Source of the DNA: Pachyseris speciosa
Taxonomy: Eukaryota > Cnidaria > Anthozoa > Scleractinia > Pachyseridae
Direction of reading: 5' to 3'
DNA length: 64,000 nt
Assembly (NCBI GenBank): GCA_016490735.1
Contig: JAEMWC010000030.1
Coordinates: 263,501-327,500 of the forward strand
Below the pieces are notes generated by a model. The model worked only from the letters and a program-made list of their open reading frames with translations. It searched no databases and was not told the DNA's origin. Positions 35,834 to 46,601 of this stretch are shown here, in pieces. Positions within the stretch are counted from its first letter, which is position 1. Every line of letters starts with the position of its first letter. Both the position numbers and the translations under genes were made by a program.

Positions 35834-35873
35834 TGTAGGATGTTTCGTGTAGGTTACATGAACAATGTGTTGC
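35834..35873 (+). repeat. Truncated 3' LTR
   Basis: 40 bp matching the start of the 5' LTR (tgtaggatgtttcgtgtagg ...), cut after gtgttgc. The remaining ~125 bp are absent. Confidence 0.8.
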
Positions 35874-35939
35874 ATCACCACTGTATGAATTGGCGAAATT
35901 ACATGCTCTGCACATGTACTGATGAAATGGTTTCTGTGG

Positions 35940-36252
35940 GTACCGGTGGTTATGTTTTTACAATATTACAACTGTAAAGGTTCAAAACCACAACTGTTTG
36001 GGTCTAAAAGCATCATTAAAGAGGTGTAGATTTACCCTGTAATCGGAATTATAATACACAAGACCATATGTTTTATATTACAATTAAAAATGGTGTAAAA
36101 GTAAACTTTCAGCTGTGTAATTTAAGCCCCCTAAATCCGCCTTAATTTTTACACTTTAAAAAGAGTAAAATTACCCAATTTCACATGTAATATTACACGA
36201 TAGGTGTAATTTTAATTTTTTACGTTTGTAATGTCAAACTTTAATTTTTAGT
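35940..36252 (-). mobile_element. Possible terminus of a CACTA-type element
   Basis: Read on the minus strand, the block begins CACTAAAAATTAAAG at 36,252 and carries repeated tgtaa/ttaca motifs in both orientations (aatattaca, tgtaatatt, gtgtaat), the arrangement of a CACTA terminus with subterminal repeats. No matching left end is present. The border coincides with the start of duplication unit B. Confidence 0.35.
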
Positions 36253-37417
36253 GTGTGTCATCCCTCATCAAACCAGAAGGTTCTTAAGACCCTCATAAAT
36301 TTTATCATAATGATATTCTATGAAATATATGTTCTTCTTTTTAAAAGCTTCCATGAAAAGTGGTCATAATGAGCTTTGAAATAGCTTTCAAAAAAACGGA
36401 AACTGCTTTTAAGTTCTGCCTTCTAATTAAAAACTAAGCTCTCATATTACTTTTCTTCTTTGTGGTATTTTGTACATTGAATTTCCGCCCACCGCATTTT
36501 CTATAGTCTCCTTGTGTGCTTTACAAAGATTCTTGTGTAGTTTTGTTTTCAATTTTGCCTTCCTTTGTTGTTTTTTCGGATAAGTCCAAGTTAATAACAG
36601 GTAACTTTCATTGAAACATTTGCAAAATTATTGTTGATCCTAAATCCAGCGGCCCTTAACTGCAAATTGCGAAACTGCATACTCTATACAAAGTGTCCAA
36701 TAAAAATAACGAAGCCAAAGATTGGAAATAGAGGAAAACGTGGCAGGGGAAAACAGCAACAATATTAAACGTCAAAGGCTTAGATAAATTTTGAGCAGAT
36801 AGTCACAAAAACGCTATTACGCTCCTAGAGCAGCTGGGCATCTACATATTTTCAAAGGTTTTGTATAGCTGTTGAATTTTCTCCACAAGAGGGAACTTTC
36901 CAGCAGAACCCAAAGGGGCACGTTCGGTTTTTAAAATTCTTTTTCTAAGTCATTTGTTTGTTTTGAAATCCATAGCTGACATAATAGGTTAAGAGTGTCG
37001 GGTGTATTAACATATTGATTATAGGAAAAACACAGTTTTCTGAACTGTACACCTGTATATCGATGCAACTGGAAAACACTACAAACGAATTTTACTGCCA
37101 CAGGAGTAAATCAGTCTTCCGAAAAATTCGACTTTGACTTGCTCTCTGTGCCTTGTGGTGCTGTCGTTTTATCTTGATATAGTTTCGGAAAATGAAAAAG
37201 TCTAAACGGAACTGAAAATAACGCATAACAGGAAATCACTTTAGTCTATTTTGTGACTAAATAATTTCAGCTGTTGCTAATGCTACTTGAATAAAAGAGA
37301 TTATAATGACCAAAGTTTCAAGCGGAGACTCGTTTAAAACATGCACTGTCATGCTGATCAACTGCATTTCTTTAAATTATAAACAAGCAAGATAGCCTAG
37401 ACGTATTCCTCAGCAAA

Positions 37418-38365
37418 ATGATGATGACAAACTTTACTGAAGAAGAGGATCAACGCCAAAGAACTTTCGTTCAACGGTTTTGCTCAACACAATACAGTGT
37501 AGGAATTCATAACCATCTAATTTTTCTCTCAGTCCTGAACATTGTTCTGTCCATCACCGCATTTTTACAGAACTCTTTGATCCTGATCGCCCTTCACAAA
37601 GTGACTTCTCTGCATCCGTCGTCCAAGGTTTTTCTTCGCTGCCTGGCAACAACTGATCTCGCCGTGGGGATTTCAGCGGAGCCTTTTACTGTTATTTTCT
37701 GGATATCTGTGTTGAATGAACGATGGGATATCTGTCGCCCTGTGTTATTCATAGCGTTCACCGTGGGTTATATGCTGACGGGAGTGTCGTTGTTAACTTT
37801 GACTGCAATAAGCGTTGACAGACTTCTCGCCCTGCTGTTAGGTCTGCGGTACAGACAAGTTGTAACTTTAAAGCGAACATATTTGGTTGTAACTGCTCTT
37901 TGGTTTATCGCTGTTTTCAACGCTGCAGGGTACTTTTGGAATCTCAAAATGACATTTAGATTCACCCAGGCAGCTATGCCATTTTGCGTAATTGCCTCCC
38001 TTCTCTGCTACACGAAGATTTTCCTCACTCTTCGCCATCAGCAAACTAAAGTGCAGCCGCTCCAGCACCAGCAAACTCGTAACAACCAAGAACGATCCCG
38101 GAACCAAACAGTTCCAACGAGCATGGTGCGATACAGAAAGGCAGTGGCTAGTGGAGTCTGGCTGTTGGTAGCATTAATTGTTTGCTGTTTACCATATGCT
38201 GCGTTGGATCCTATTGGGACCACTGGTTCTTCAATATTTTTTGCCAGGCAATGTGCAATGACCTTAGTTTACTTGAACTCGTCGTTAAACCCAATTCTCT
38301 ATTGCTGGAAAACGAGAGAACTGAAAAAAGCGGTGAAGAGCACATTGAAACAATTTTTCTGTTGA
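37418..38365 (+). CDS. Class A (rhodopsin-like) GPCR, copy B
   Basis: 315 codons, single exon, closely similar to copy A along its whole length. N-glycosylation site NFT is near residue 5. TM2 has LATTDLAVG, the Cys before TM3 is in WDICRPV, SVDRLLALL replaces DRY, TM6 has CCLPYAAL, and TM7 has LNSSLNPILYCWKTRE. The third intracellular loop is hydrophilic (QQTRNNQERSRNQ) in both copies. Substitutions are concentrated in the N-terminus, TM4-TM5 and extracellular loops. Both copies are intact, so purifying selection is plausible. Confidence 0.93.
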   Translation: MMMTNFTEEEDQRQRTFVQRFCSTQYSVGIHNHLIFLSVLNIVLSITAFLQNSLILIALHKVTSLHPSSKVFLRCLATTDLAVGISAEPFTVIFWISVLNERWDICRPVLFIAFTVGYMLTGVSLLTLTAISVDRLLALLLGLRYRQVVTLKRTYLVVTALWFIAVFNAAGYFWNLKMTFRFTQAAMPFCVIASLLCYTKIFLTLRHQQTKVQPLQHQQTRNNQERSRNQTVPTSMVRYRKAVASGVWLLVALIVCCLPYAALDPIGTTGSSIFFARQCAMTLVYLNSSLNPILYCWKTRELKKAVKSTLKQFFC

Positions 38366-38619
38366 TAATTTTGATTCGTTACGTCTTTACAAACAAGTAG
38401 CTGAATTGCGACAAAATCTGTATTTTTTAGGAAGACAGGATGAAGCTTCTAAAAGTACTGTGGTACCACCAGCATTGGGTTGGGAGGGGACCCGGAATGA
38501 ACAAAAAAGAAGTGCGGGCTCTTTTAAGGAGGCTTCTTAAAAGCGTAGTCGCCTTTGGCTCAGTTGTACTGGATTTTGCGCTAACTACTGAAGTCAGTCA
38601 ATTAGTCAGTAAGTCACTG

Positions 38620-39130
38620 AATAAAGGGGCTTAGTTTCTAAAGAAATTCTGTGTTAATTCTGGTTTACTGATGAACGAAGTTGATAATGTAAATTGACCA
38701 CCGTAAAGAGATCAAAAAGCTGACGTTTCGAGCGTTAACTCTTCGTCAGAGCGAATCGCGGAATCATTGGGTTGTGTTTATGGTTTATGGATTATGTACA
38801 GAAGATGGAGCTACGCTATTGTTGGTAACGTGGTGACATGAAAAACAGGAATAAATTAATTTGAATGAAAAGCGTTCGCTCATACCTTGAGGATTAAGGG
38901 TGCCGATTTGAAAGATGAATTTTTCCTCTAGATTTTTACAGCTTTCCGTGGTACCTTGATGTAGGGAAGGCCGAAGATCGACATTTGTCGGTTGTCATGG
39001 GTAGGGAAAATAAAATGTTAGGCGACTGGTTTGGATGGGTCTTTGTCATCTTTCTTAACATCGCGTATGTTTTCTCGGAACCGGTCGCCTAGTTGTCTCC
39101 CTGTTCCGCATACATCGGCCAAATAAAATT
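38620..39130 (-). mobile_element. Penelope-like element, 3' fragment
   Basis: The minus strand encodes the C-terminus of a GIY-YIG region: CGTGRQLGDRFRENIRD, SKPVA followed by a stop, HFIFPTHDNRQMSI, then in another frame EEKFIFQIGTLNPQG. The 3' region contains a hammerhead core (38,718-38,755). The sequence ataaaggggcttagtttctaaagaa at its plus-strand left border is shared with the insertion at 53,693. Confidence 0.75.
38718..38755 (-). ncRNA. Hammerhead-like ribozyme motif
   Basis: Minus strand: CTGACGA (38,749-38,743), stem II with GAG/CTC pairing, GAAA (38,729-38,726), then palindromic ACGT and the triplet GTC. Stem I has only three clear pairs (GCT/AGC). It is the same layout as the ribozyme at 11,695 but weaker. 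Confidence 0.5.
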
Positions 39131-39700
39131 ATATTTGGAAAATCTAATGTTCCCAGTATTTAATGACTATTTCAATTGAGAGATTCTGTCATATAGGCAG
39201 GAACTGTAATCTTAGTTGTAACTCAAACTAGTAACTAGTGTAAGAGATTGAGAAGGCACAGAAGAAGCCCGTGGATTGAAAGCTTCTGTCACTCTACAAG
39301 AAGCGGGAATCCTTAGCAGACAGTCCTTGAAACAGAATATTTTGGCAAGCTACGCTAGCCAGAGTATCTGAAGAGTGGTTTGATCCTTGCATTGTAATCA
39401 TCATTTCTAAATTTTTTTTTCACCAGTTTATCAAAAATAACGTCACTAACAAATCGTAGCTGACTTTCCATTGGTTTGCTATATACCAAACGTAACTAGT
39501 TTTCTTCAGCGTAGTTGAATGGTGGTACCCGGAAAACGTCTATTTTTCTGTTAAGTGGATTTCAATAAAACAGTGTTGATATTATATGGTAATTGCACTA
39601 ATGAATGGCGGGGAGACGGTCATTTATTTATCAAAACTTCTTCTGTTCCTTTGCGCCTACTGTTCCTTTGTGCCCACTGGTCCTTTGTTCGTCCGGGGTG

Positions 39701-39852
39701 TATAGAGCGTTTTCATTCACGTGACTCCCGGCCATATTGGTTCACTGAAGCAAAACTGAGAAAGTACTTGCATAAAAATAGAGTGCAATTCCAAGAGGTT
39801 TAGTTTAGAACATCAACATGGCCGCCGTGATGTCATGTGACAACACTCTATA
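39701..39852. mobile_element. Short MITE with tatagag...ctctata ends
   Basis: 152 bp: left end tatagagcgttttcattcacgtgac, right end gtcatgtgacaacactctata, inverted with a few differences. The inside contains gaacatcaacatggccgcc, typical of a dispersed coral hairpin element known to me from pattern memory. The stretches 39,131-39,520 and 39,853-40,200 hold nothing else I can support. Confidence 0.7.
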
Positions 39853-40216
39853 CGTTGCAGGGGAAAATTAAACTCAGGTAAAAATGTCTTAACCTTGAAT
39901 AATTTGGGCTAGGAGACAAAGAGAATTGAGATTCAAACTACTCAACGTTTTCGCTTGGACGCAATCGGTCCTTCAAGATTCCCAAGTTTAAGACGGGCCG
40001 TTTTATGAACACTTTTATGATGGCCTCGAGTATAAAGTATAATTAGAAGAAAATTTCAAACAGAATACTAGAAATTTAATATTTGGCTCGGGAATGAGTC
40101 GGTGTGGATAGACGCACACTTTAGAGCTTCGCAAACCGGACTTCGCGAAATCAACTTACACTTCAGTTGAAAATACTTTCTTACGCGCTTCAAATATCAA
40201 CAAATCACCGTTTAAT

Positions 40217-41385
40217 ATGGGAAGCAAAGATGCAGATAAAAACCGTCCAAGGATAAGCAGCTCTGGTACCGACAATGAACGATCTGAAGAAGCCCAAGAT
40301 GGCGCCTGCATTAAACTGTCGATAACTGATTACCAAAATCTCATCGCAAAGCTCACAGCGATAGAAGACAAAACCAGATATAGTGATGAACGAATTCTTA
40401 ATCTGGAGGCACGGTTGGACGAGGCTCAAGCCGAAATACAATCTCTTAAAAGAAGACTCACCGAAGTCAACAAAACAATGAACGACGCGAAGGAATCCCT
40501 CGAATTTACTCAAGGAAACACGACGATCTGGTGGAACGTGTTACCCACTGTGAAAACCAACAGTCCACTTGTTGGGACGAATTAACACGCTCGAGCATTT
40601 ACAGCCAGCGTTGGAATCTGATATACTACAGAGTTAACGAATCTAGAGACGAGGATTGTTTTACGCTGGTACGCAACGTTCTTTCTCAAAATTTGAATCT
40701 TCCTATGGAAGAAGTCTCGAAAATGAAGATGTGTGGAGCACACCGTCTTGGCAAGCCAAATCGAAGCAGATCAAGAACTCTGATAGCTCGCTTTACCTGC
40801 CGTGCTGACAGAGATCGCGTTTGGAGTGCCCGCTACATGCTGAAAAATTCGCCAATTTCAATAATAATAATAATAATAATAATAATAACCTTTCTTTACC
40901 CTCGGTTGTATTTATAGCACAAGGGCTAGTGGGGCAGAGCAAATACAGAAACAAATACTAGTAATTCAAAAAAACATAACATGATAAGAATCCCAACTGA
41001 CCGGAGGCAAACCAGTTGGCTATTTACAAAGATGACCGAGAAGTTGAACCAGGGACTTCCCAGAACAACACCAGCTAGTGGCTAGAGCGGGATTTGAACC
41101 CGGGGTGACCGCATTGAAATCTAGCGCCCCAAACCACTCGGCCATCCTGCCAGGGCACGTTCAAGACATCAGGAGAAGTGTTTTAATTCAAGCAATGAAA
41201 AAGATCAAAAGGGAAAAGCCACAAACGAAAGCATCGGTCGTTGGGGACAAACTCATCGTTAATGGCAAAGCATATTTTCATACAATGTCCCAAAAGATGG
41301 GCTACCATCCAAGTCATATTCAAGTGCACAGGAAAAGTTCCCCAAGCAAAAGATCCAAGCCAAGAAGAATCAGTGACTGTTGTAA
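40217..41385 (+). pseudogene. LINE ORF1 (coiled coil plus L1-type RRM), interrupted
   Basis: Residues 1-100 are polar then coiled coil (LEARLDEAQAEIQSLKRRL). A frame change near 40,515-40,530 leads to the RRM-like domain: RWNLIYYRVNE, MCGAHRLGKPN, RTLIARFTCRADRDRVW. After the SINE, the C-terminal part continues DIRRSVLIQAMKKIKREKP and DKLIVNGKAYF, as in L1-type ORF1 proteins. In such elements it is an RNA-binding chaperone. Confidence 0.8.
40861..41158 (-). mobile_element. tRNA-headed SINE with (ATT)n tail
   Basis: The minus strand starts with a tRNA-like head (ggcaggatggccgagtgg A box; ggttcaaatcc B box, about 41,090-41,155), similar to Leu/Ser tRNAs, and ends with (ATT)n at 40,861-40,887. 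It interrupts ORF1 of the LINE. A target duplication is not clear; a few codons of ORF1 seem missing. Confidence 0.75.
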
Positions 41386-41396
41386 GTTAAATCTAA

Positions 41397-41502
41397 GGCC
41401 CGTTTCAAACGTCGAACTTCTCATGTGCCGAATCTAATGCAAATGTTTTCGCTCATTTGCATTAGATTCGGTACATGAGAAGTTCGACGTTTGAAACGGG
41501 CC
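41397..41502. mobile_element. 106-bp near-perfect hairpin MITE, TAA duplication
   Basis: The arms (ggcccgtttcaaacgtcgaa ... / mirrored) pair over about 49 bp with one mismatch around an 8-nt loop (ttttcgct). TAA flanks at 41,394-41,396 and 41,503-41,505. The tiny size, extreme hairpin and TWA duplication point to PIF/Harbinger mobilisation. It sits in the spacer between LINE ORF1 and ORF2. Confidence 0.9.
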
Positions 41503-41826
41503 TAATAATGTCTCTTATCTGAAGCCCTACCTACTAGTTCGTTTATCTCTCAAAGTCTCAAAGTCAAAGTCGATGGTTACGTGGACGCTTTCCATGTTCC
41601 ACGATGCAACCCAGCCAAAAACGCCAATCCACTTTGCAGTGGCGCGTTGTTCGGCCAACTTAGTGCCGTTTTTATTTTTCTGTGTTTGCTTCTTTAGTAG
41701 TCCTTATATATATTTCTCAATAATTTCATTTCTTTTTGCCTGTTTATTTTCGTTTTGTACCACGAATTCTTTATCTATTAATATTCTATTTTCACACTTG
41801 AGCAAAACGACAACTTTCAGAGCCCC

Positions 41827-42702
41827 ATGCCGTTGCGTTCCACTGATATTTCCTTTAATTTGGCAAGTACAATGACTTCGCAGCCTAGTTTTGATGTTAA
41901 ATTCCAGTCTTTAAATGTGAGAGGATTGAATAAGTCAATCAAGCGGCGCACGATTTTTCGTTGGTTACATAACCAAAAACACCACTTTACATTCCTGCAA
42001 GAAACCTGCAGCTCTAAACAATGTGCACAGACTTGGGAAGCAGAATGGGGAGGGAAAGTGTTCTTCAGTCACGGCAGCTCGCACAGTAAAGGGGTTATGG
42101 TACTTGTTAATCCAAATTTAGATTTTAAAGTGGAAAAATGCATTTCTGACAAAAACGACAGATTTCTCATACTCGACTTAATAATTGAGGAATTGCATCT
42201 CATACTGGCAAATATTTATGCTCCAAATGATGCAAATCAACAAGTAGCCTTTTTCAAAGACCTCGAAAACCGACTTGAGGAATTTGCCCAAGAGAACATT
42301 GCTGTTGCAGGAGACTTTAATTGTGCTCTGACGGATAAGGACAAAAACGGAGGAAGGCCAGTTTCGAACAAAGCCATTGTAATTAAAGAAATTCAGCATC
42401 TCGCTAATCTCTACAACTTAACTGACATTTGGCGTAATCAAAATCCGAACAGCAAACGATTTACATGGAGAAATAAGTCTCTTAAGATTCAATGCCGCCT
42501 AGACCTTTTTCTGATATCAAAAGAACTAAACGATATTGCGCAATCATGCAACATTTTAAATGTTCCCGAGACCGATCACTCTGCTATCACTTTACATCTT
42601 AAAACAGAAGACTTAATGCAACAAAGAGGCCCCGGTTTTTGGAAATTCAACAATTCGCTAGGGGAACAAACTTCGACAAAACTTGCCCCTATTCAGAGAT
42701 AA
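41827..42702 (+). pseudogene. LINE ORF2, APE-type endonuclease domain
   Basis: From about 41,872: FQSLNVRGLNKS (Asn), TFLQETC (catalytic Glu), LANIYAPND, AVAGDFNCAL (Asp-Asn), CRLDLFLIS and ETDHSAI (Asp-His). All AP-endonuclease motifs are intact, so it could nick DNA if expressed. The frame is lost at about 42,650; the linker continues in other frames to 42,860. Confidence 0.9.
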
Positions 42703-42863
42703 TACGCCGATCGAGAAGACTTAGGGTTAAAATGGGATGTAATTAAAATGGAAATCCGTGGATTCACGATCAAATATTCAAAACTAAACAAAGAAAAAAT
42801 GAAGAAGTTATCTTGTAAAACAAAGCTAATGATCTGCTACAAAAATCTGAAAAAAAAATCCAA

Positions 42864-43402
42864 GTGATAACTAAAGCAACTATTGAACGAACTCTACACG
42901 ACAAAATTGCGCTACAAACAATCATGCGACAAAAGACTAAAGGTGCAATCCTTAGGAGCAAAACCCGTTGGCATGAGCAAGGTGAACGAAACACTAGGTA
43001 TTTTTTAAATCTGGAAAAACGAAACAATTCCAAGAAAACGGTAACCAGGCTCAAATTAAGCAACAACAAACTTACGTCCGATCCATCCGAGATTCTACAA
43101 GAGCAAAAAACTTTCCTTAAAACACTTTACGAATCTCATAATACTAACCGATACAATTTGTCTGAAATAGACTTCTTTAGTTCAGAGAATACATGCTTAT
43201 TAAACGAAGATGATAAAATGCTGTGCGAAGATAAAATTTCCGAAGAGGAATGCTTTGCCGTCTTGAAAGAGTTCAAAAACAACAAAACGCCAGGAACGGA
43301 CGGTTTTTCCGTAGAATTCTATGAGTCTTTCTGGCCCGAGCTTGGCACTGATCTGACTGCGAGTTTCAATCCTGACGCCTTTCGAACAGGTTCACTTTCA
43401 TT
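42864..43402 (+). pseudogene. LINE ORF2, start of reverse transcriptase
   Basis: Contains TRWHEQGERNTRYFLNLEKRN and EFKNNKTPGTDGFSVEFY, the RT motif 0/1 region of L1/Tx1 elements, then FRTGSLSL. Coding stops abruptly at a (TAA)n run at 43,403, the left border of the inserted block; the continuation is at 47,065. Confidence 0.88.
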
Positions 43403-43403
43403 A

Positions 43404-43450
<47 letters not shown>

Positions 43451-43745
43451 TGTCTGTGCTAATCGTCCTCGCAAAGTACAGCAAGGACGCAGCTCAACAA
43501 GGTCGAACCGAAAGCATATACAAGGCGCCTCTGGCAGCCGATGGTCCATGTATGACCTTGGAACACAGCCTACAGTCAGCTCGAATAAGCCGTATGGTTT
43601 TTGCTGAGGGAGGAAAATCGGAGTACCCGGCGAAAATCCCTCGGAGCAGGGTCGAGAACCAACACAAACTCAGCCCACTTATGGCGTCACCGGGAATCGA
43701 ACCCTGTGCCACATTCATAACGAGCCAGAGATAACCGGAAGTTAA
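43403..43745 (-). mobile_element. SINE with (TTA)n tail and conserved-domain-like body
   Basis: The minus strand shows a B-box-like ggttcgattccc (about 43,693), a body containing ggttctcgaccctgctccga and cgccgggtactccgattttcc, and a (TTA)n tail. The cgggtactccg block resembles a central domain shared by SINEs of many marine invertebrates; the exact family name would need a Repbase comparison. Confidence 0.65.
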
Positions 43746-44774
43746 AAAATCTCCCAAGTCTGGTTGCTAAGGAGTGACGTTATAGGTCTGCATTAGAGCC
43801 GTCAACGTACTCCATTAGTGGTTTCACTGCAGGAGCATCTTAGCACACCTTGAAAGAAGTTACTGTATTGTTTTTGCGCTTCAGCGGCAGAATTTAATTA
43901 ACCGGCACGCGGCACGCTTACGCGTTGTTCTTATGGCATTTTATGGTTTTACTTGTACGATAAAACGCTAGTTTTGTCAAATGTTATGCTTTAGCGATTC
44001 GTTGAGATTTTCGAGGGGATAATCGGCATATCTCGGTATGTGATGGACAGAAATTACAGAGAGTGACGCCTTCTCAGGCTGAAATTCTGTTTTATCGGGT
44101 GATTTCATTGACGTGCAATGGACTTTGGTAAGTTGTAACTCAATTTTAAGCCGAAGTAAATCGCCTTCAGACAATTTTAAAAGCGGAAATACGAACGTAA
44201 GAGGTAAGATCGACGTAACTTTCGATTTTGTTACATTGGTACGTTTGGTAGGAATCGCCCTTGACATTATCCCTAGGATTACATTCTAATGTAAATTTTC
44301 TGTAAGATTTGATTGAGTTGGAATTCCTTTGGTTTCGGACCATTGTTAAGCGGTAATCTTTCTGTTCAAGCGTATTTATGTATATGTAGCAAAGTTCATG
44401 TATATTCCGGCGGCACATTAATTATATTCTGGCGGCAAATTAAATATGAAGCCGCGAAATACGCGCGCACTCGTCATCGATACACGATAATGAAGATCGG
44501 GCTGGTGAGGGGGCGCGGAAGTGGGCGGCTCCTTATTTTGTCTTTATAACTGGATATGGATACTTATATCTTTTACATAGCTGCTCTCTGTCAAAGCACA
44601 AAATATTTTATCTGGCGACTATTTCTTCTACTTATGGTGGTGATTAAAATAGTGGCAGTTTGAAAATTGAAAATTATCGTTGGAGAATATATTATCGTCC
44701 AGAAACAACTTCTGAAAGCCTTTTCAAACTACCAAGGAGGTTAGGACTCTGTGTTTGTTAGCAATAGTAAAATA

Positions 44775-45765
44775 TTCAAGTGATTAAGCATATGTAACTA
44801 GCAGATAAAAATTTAGGCAAATGTTCTATATTTTTTCTGTTTCATTCAGGTTGAGGTCCTGGCATCACTGTATGCCTGAGTGCTTCTGGGATATATAACA
44901 TGAACAGTTTTTTTTAATGCAGATAAAAATCCAGGCAAATGTTCTATATCTTTCTGGTTCATCCAGGTTGAGGTCAATGGCATCACTGTATGCCTGAGTG
45001 CTTCTGGAATATATAACATGAACAGTTTCTTGAAACGTAGATAAAAATCTAGGCAAATGTTCTATATCTTTTCTGGTTCACCCAGGTTGAGGTCCATGGC
45101 ATCACTGTATGCCTGAGTGCTTCTGGGATATATAACATGAACAGTTTTTTTTAATGCAGATAACAGGCAAATGTTCTATATCTTTCTGGTTCACCCAGGT
45201 TGAGGTCCATGGCATCACTGTATGCCTGAGTGCTTCTGGGATATATAACATGAACAGTTTTTTTTAATGCAGATAACAGGCAAATGTTCTATATCTTTCT
45301 GGTTCATCCAGTTTGAGGTCCATGGCATCACTGTATGCCTGAGTGCTTCTGGGATATATAACATGAACAGTTTTTTGAAACGTAGATAAAAATCTAGGCA
45401 AATGTTCTATATCTTTTCTGGTTCACCCAGGTTGAGGTCCATGGCATCACTGTATGCCTGAGTGCTTCTGGGATATATAACATGAACAGTATTTTGAAAC
45501 GTAGATAAAAATCTAGGCAAATGTTCTATCTTTTCTGGTTTCATCCAGGTTGAAGTCCTGGCATCACTGTATGCCTGAGCGCTTCTGAGATATTTAACAT
45601 AACAGGTTCTTTTTTGAAATGCAGATACAATTTTAGGCAAATGTTCTATATCTTTTCTGGTTCATCCAGGTTGAGGTCCTGGCATTACTGTATGCCTGAG
45701 TGCATCTGGGATATATAACATGAACATTTTTTAAAGTGCAGATAAAAATCTAGGCAAATGTTGTA
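44775..45765. repeat. ~115-bp tandem array, about eight copies
   Basis: The phrase ctgtatgcctgagtgcttct recurs at about 44,867, 44,987, 45,107, 45,218, 45,328, 45,448, 45,568 and 45,688. Each unit also has ggttcatccaggttgaggtc, ggatatataacatgaacag and aggcaaatgttctata. Spacing is 110-121 bp, varying with deletions in the A-rich spacer. Minus-strand ORFs here are repeat translations. Confidence 0.92.
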
Positions 45766-46370
45766 AGCAGGTTTAATGACCAAAACGTTTTACCTTTGGT
45801 ACATTTCTTTGCAGAACAATAACGCGTTCGGATGACTGTATTTTTCGAGAACGTTTTCCTTACTTTAATGCCCTTCAGAGTAATTTAGTCCTTGGACAGT
45901 TCGCCAGCATTTTCCAAGTTAAACAAATTTAAACAATTGGGAAAGAATTAGAAAAAGGAGAAGTTATATTTTGAAATGATGATTTCGATACCGTCGCCGT
46001 TGTCGCTTTTCCTGCCAAGGTCGGTTTCGGAAGTCGAATACTGAAACTTCCACTTCGACGTTTGCCGAGATTATTGAGGAATTATTCAACGAGAATTTGA
46101 TCAGTTCCTAGGGAAATCGTACGGATAATAAAAGTTCTGTTCATGGGCACGCAACGATATCACATATTGAAGCGAATTATTTTAGCTCAGTGATGTTAAT
46201 TTACTTTCACGGTGTTCAAGAAGGGTAATAATTGCAGACTGATTTGTGTAAATTACTCGCAAATATGTTCACTATTACCATGTATTGCAAGCATGTTTGA
46301 TTTAGGAATACGAGCGAATTTTAATTAGCGTTCAAAAGAGATATATCTCCCTCCAAAAACAAAACACATT

Positions 46371-46601
46371 AGGGCCGTTTATACAAGAGAAAATAAGCCG
46401 CGGCTTACTCTGGCCACGGCTCACATAAGACGCGAACACTCCGTATAAATGGTACAAAATCTACGTTCACGGCTTTCTCAAGCTGCGGCTTATCCTGGCC
46501 TAGCTTGGTGTTTTTACTCGTAAAAATGGTTCCTTTCGCGTCTTATGTAAGCCGCGGCCAGAGTAAGCCACGGCTTATTTTTTTCTCGTATAAACAGCCC
46601 T
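46371..46601. mobile_element. MITE with agggccgtttatac ends
   Basis: The 45-bp left end (agggccgtttatacaagag ... gcggcttactctggcc) is mirrored at 46,557-46,601. The interior repeats gcggctta-type sequence. The flanks allow a 2- or 3-bp TA/TTA-type duplication. Related ends occur at 56,750 and 57,143. Confidence 0.8.

Larger units (their letters stand above)
30020..35873 (+). mobile_element. Gypsy-like LTR retrotransposon, decayed
   Basis: 5' LTR 30,020-30,186 (tgtacgatg...tctaca), followed at 30,187 by actggcgacgagga, a primer-binding/leader sequence typical of gypsy-type elements. The internal order is CCHC gag, protease, RT, RNase H, integrase. A purine-rich tract (agaaggaaaaag) precedes the 3' LTR, of which only 40 bp survive. 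Protein order PR-RT-RH-IN is the gypsy (Metaviridae) order. Multiple stops, frameshifts, a deletion in RT and a 1.6-kb insertion show it is dead. Confidence 0.92.
36255..39655 (+). repeat. Segmental duplication unit B (carries GPCR B)
   Basis: Colinear with 19,270-21,890: the catc-ctcatcaaaccagaagg start, upstream region, receptor, the gcattgggttgggag stretch (38,473; compare 21,270), and, beyond a Penelope-derived insertion at 38,620-39,130, the ggtggtacccgga ... attatatggtaattgca stretch (39,522-39,600; compare 21,690-21,820). Confidence 0.8.

Noticed and set aside
41085..41156. tRNA-Leu/Ser gene
   Set aside because: It is the head of a SINE with an (ATT)n tail lying inside a LINE ORF; the variable-arm region does not fold cleanly.
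45407..45640. Minus-strand ORF of 77 codons
   Set aside because: It repeats with the 115-bp array and is broken in neighbouring units.
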